Both the position numbers and the translations under genes were made by a program. The notes beneath the pieces were generated by a model. It saw only the letters and a list, made by a program, of their open reading frames with translations, did no database searches and was not told the DNA's origin. Shown in pieces: positions 35,340-36,285 of a DNA stretch of 36,285 bases. Position 1 is the first letter of the stretch. Every line of letters begins with the position of its first letter. Location of the stretch: NCBI GenBank assembly GCA_034172985.1, contig JAXFDY010000101.1:1-36285 (forward strand). The letters run 5' to 3'. Source of the stretch: CAG-303 sp034172985. Its GTDB lineage: Bacteria > Bacillota > Clostridia > Lachnospirales > Lachnospiraceae.

Positions 35340-35356
35340 AACTGTGAATTTGCAAA

Positions 35357-35386
35357 GGAGCAACATTTTTTCGTTGCTCCTTTTTT
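35357..35386 (+). terminator. Leader terminator/attenuator before the transporter gene
   Basis: GGAGCAAC (35357-35364) and GTTGCTCC (35373-35380) form a perfect eight-pair stem with loop ATTTTTTC and six T residues after it; AAA/TTT and GC/GC extend it. It sits between the promoter at 35311 and the ribosome site GAGGAGG (35404-35410), so most transcripts may stop here unless readthrough is regulated. No alternative antiterminator stem is obvious in the short leader. Confidence 0.75.
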
Positions 35387-35418
35387 GCGTTATCTTTATT
35401 GAAGAGGAGGATTTTATA

Positions 35419-36220
35419 ATGAAAAAGAAATTAGCAATCTTATTAGCCTTAACATTAACTATGTCCTGCACCGCATTTGCAGGATGTGGAAAAAACTACA
35501 CCAAAAACAACAGACATCTCAGAGAAAACAGATGAACTGAAGCTAATGAATGATGGTGTACTGACTGTGGGAGTGGAGATTGGATATCCACCTTTTGAAG
35601 ATTTTGCCGATGACGGAACAACACCAATTGGATATGACATTGATATTGCCACAGCTGTGGCAGATAAGCTTGGATTGGAAGTGAATTTTATCAATACTGC
35701 ATGGGATGGAATTTTTGCAGGTATTGATGTGAATTATGACTGTGTATGCTCAGCAGTAACAATTAATGCTGAACGCCAGGAGACTATGCTTTTCTCTACT
35801 CCGTATATCAATAATTATCAGGCTGTAGTTGTGCCTGCAGGAAGTGATTTGGAAATCTCTTCGTTTCAGGATTTAGATGGTATGACGATTGCTGTTCAGA
35901 AAGAGACTACTTCAGATCAGCTGATGTCTGATTATAAGTCAACCGGTAGTATTGATAAGGAAAACAAGGATCATGCAAGGAAAGAGGCGTTGGATCCGGA
36001 GCTGGTAGGCGGAGTGCTGCAGGTTATGAAAAATCTTGCAAAAGCAGGTATGACTATGCTTTGTGTAACTCATGAAATGGGATTTGCAAAGGAAGTAGCC
36101 GATCGCGTGATTTTTATGGCTGATGGTATCATTGCGGAAGAGGGAACACCGGAGGAAGTTTTTAACGCTCCGAAGAACCCTCGCACGCAGAATTTTTTAA
36201 AGACTGTTTTAAATGTTTAA
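35419..36220 (+). pseudogene. Chimeric, frameshifted amino-acid ABC transporter remnant (binding protein joined to ATPase tail)
   Basis: The gene starts as a lipoprotein substrate-binding protein of the polar amino-acid family, with lipobox Cys23 in AFAGCG. A run of six A (35490-35495) shifts the frame: removing one A would give GCGKTTPKTTD and join the 35419-35535 frame to the downstream one, which opens at about 35477. The second frame has a binding-protein start (LTVGVEIGYPPFEDFADDG) and goes through QKETTSDQLMSDYKSTGSID, then changes near 35955-35985 into the end of a GlnQ/HisP-type ATPase (ALDPELVGGVLQVMKNLAKA; H-loop VTHEMGFAKEVADRV; EEGTPEEVF). Lost are the second half of the binding protein, the permease, and the ATPase Walker A, signature and Walker B. 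It is presumably non-functional. Confidence 0.85.
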
Positions 36221-36241
36221 TTTATTTTTTTAGAGGGCCGG

Positions 36242-36285
36242 ATGACGGCTGTAGGAATTTGTGCAAGAATCACTGCAATAAAGAT
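36242..36285 (+). CDS. Possible start of a further gene, cut by the window end
   Basis: An open frame begins at ATG 36242 (MTAVGICARITAIK) and runs off the window. AGAGGG (36232-36237) lies four bases upstream, close for a ribosome site. With only 14 residues visible no function can be given, and it may not be real. Confidence 0.2.
   Translation, partial: MTAVGICARITAIK

Noticed and set aside
35488..35496. The sequence A AAA AAC at the frameshift matches the classic -1 programmed frameshift heptamer.
   Set aside because: A -1 slip leads into a frame that does not carry the binding-protein sequence; the needed change is +1 (loss of one A). A six-A run is also short for productive transcript slippage. 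Together with the downstream deletion, simple decay or sequencing error is more likely.
1..36285. Search for tRNA genes, CRISPR repeats, insertion sequences, phage genes and toxin-antitoxin or defence systems.
   Set aside because: No cloverleaf-like sequence, regularly spaced repeats, transposase, integrase or nuclease-effector pair was found; the SIR2-like protein has no defence-type partner next to it.

Overview
The window looks like chromosome from a low-GC, Gram-positive Clostridia bacterium, most likely a motile gut member of the Lachnospiraceae. The grounds are the gene order pta-ackA, yceD-rpmF-plsX-rnc-smc-ftsY, strong AGGAGG-type ribosome sites, occasional TTG starts, a CheV protein, a giant CoA-dehydratase-type activase, and large multidomain arabinose-releasing glycosidases. 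I cannot name the species from sequence alone. I found no tRNA, rRNA, CRISPR array, insertion sequence or phage gene. No gene-free stretch exceeds 300 bases.

Layout. (1) 1-2454: acetate-forming pair pta-ackA with its own promoter and terminator. (2) 2492-3321: a consensus promoter drives yceD (DUF177) and rpmF, closed by a terminator. (3) 3366-11023: plsX, rnc, smc, ftsY and a threonine ammonia-lyase in a tight run; plsX and rnc overlap by one base and no acpP lies between them. (4) 11035-16495: three small uncharacterised proteins, an OmpR-type response regulator and histidine kinase, a lipoprotein and CheV. Two promoters of the same architecture (about 11896 and 14753) start the kinase cassette and the lipoprotein-cheV unit. 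(5) 16539-20827: a divergent SIR2-like protein, a lysine-rich membrane-anchored repeat protein, then hisH, hisF and ung, all tightly packed and ended by a strong terminator. (6) 20955-24664: a secreted, apparently wall-anchored GH127 beta-L-arabinofuranosidase. (7) 24663-30401, minus strand: a 1,422-residue two-headed activase/DUF2229 protein, a rhomboid-like membrane protein with a zinc-finger tail, and a small LysM protein. (8) folD (+). (9) 31447-35178 (-): a LamG-GH51 alpha-L-arabinofuranosidase without a signal peptide. (10) 35311-36220: a broken gene in which an amino-acid ABC substrate-binding protein is joined to the tail of the matching ATPase.

How parts fit together. GH127 and GH51 point to use of arabinan or arabinosylated glycans: GH127 acts at the cell surface, while GH51 appears intracellular unless exported by an unrecognised route. 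Most of the rest is housekeeping: acetate and ATP formation, ribosome, lipid and RNA processing, chromosome segregation, protein targeting, one-carbon and histidine synthesis.

The most interesting items are the chimeric and frameshifted transporter remnant with a terminator hairpin directly after its promoter; an 11-bp inverted repeat wrapped around the -35 box of the GH51 gene; the rhomboid-like protein that seems to lack catalytic residues but carries a zinc finger; the SIR2-like/lysine-rich repeat protein pair; and a nested inverted repeat ahead of plsX.
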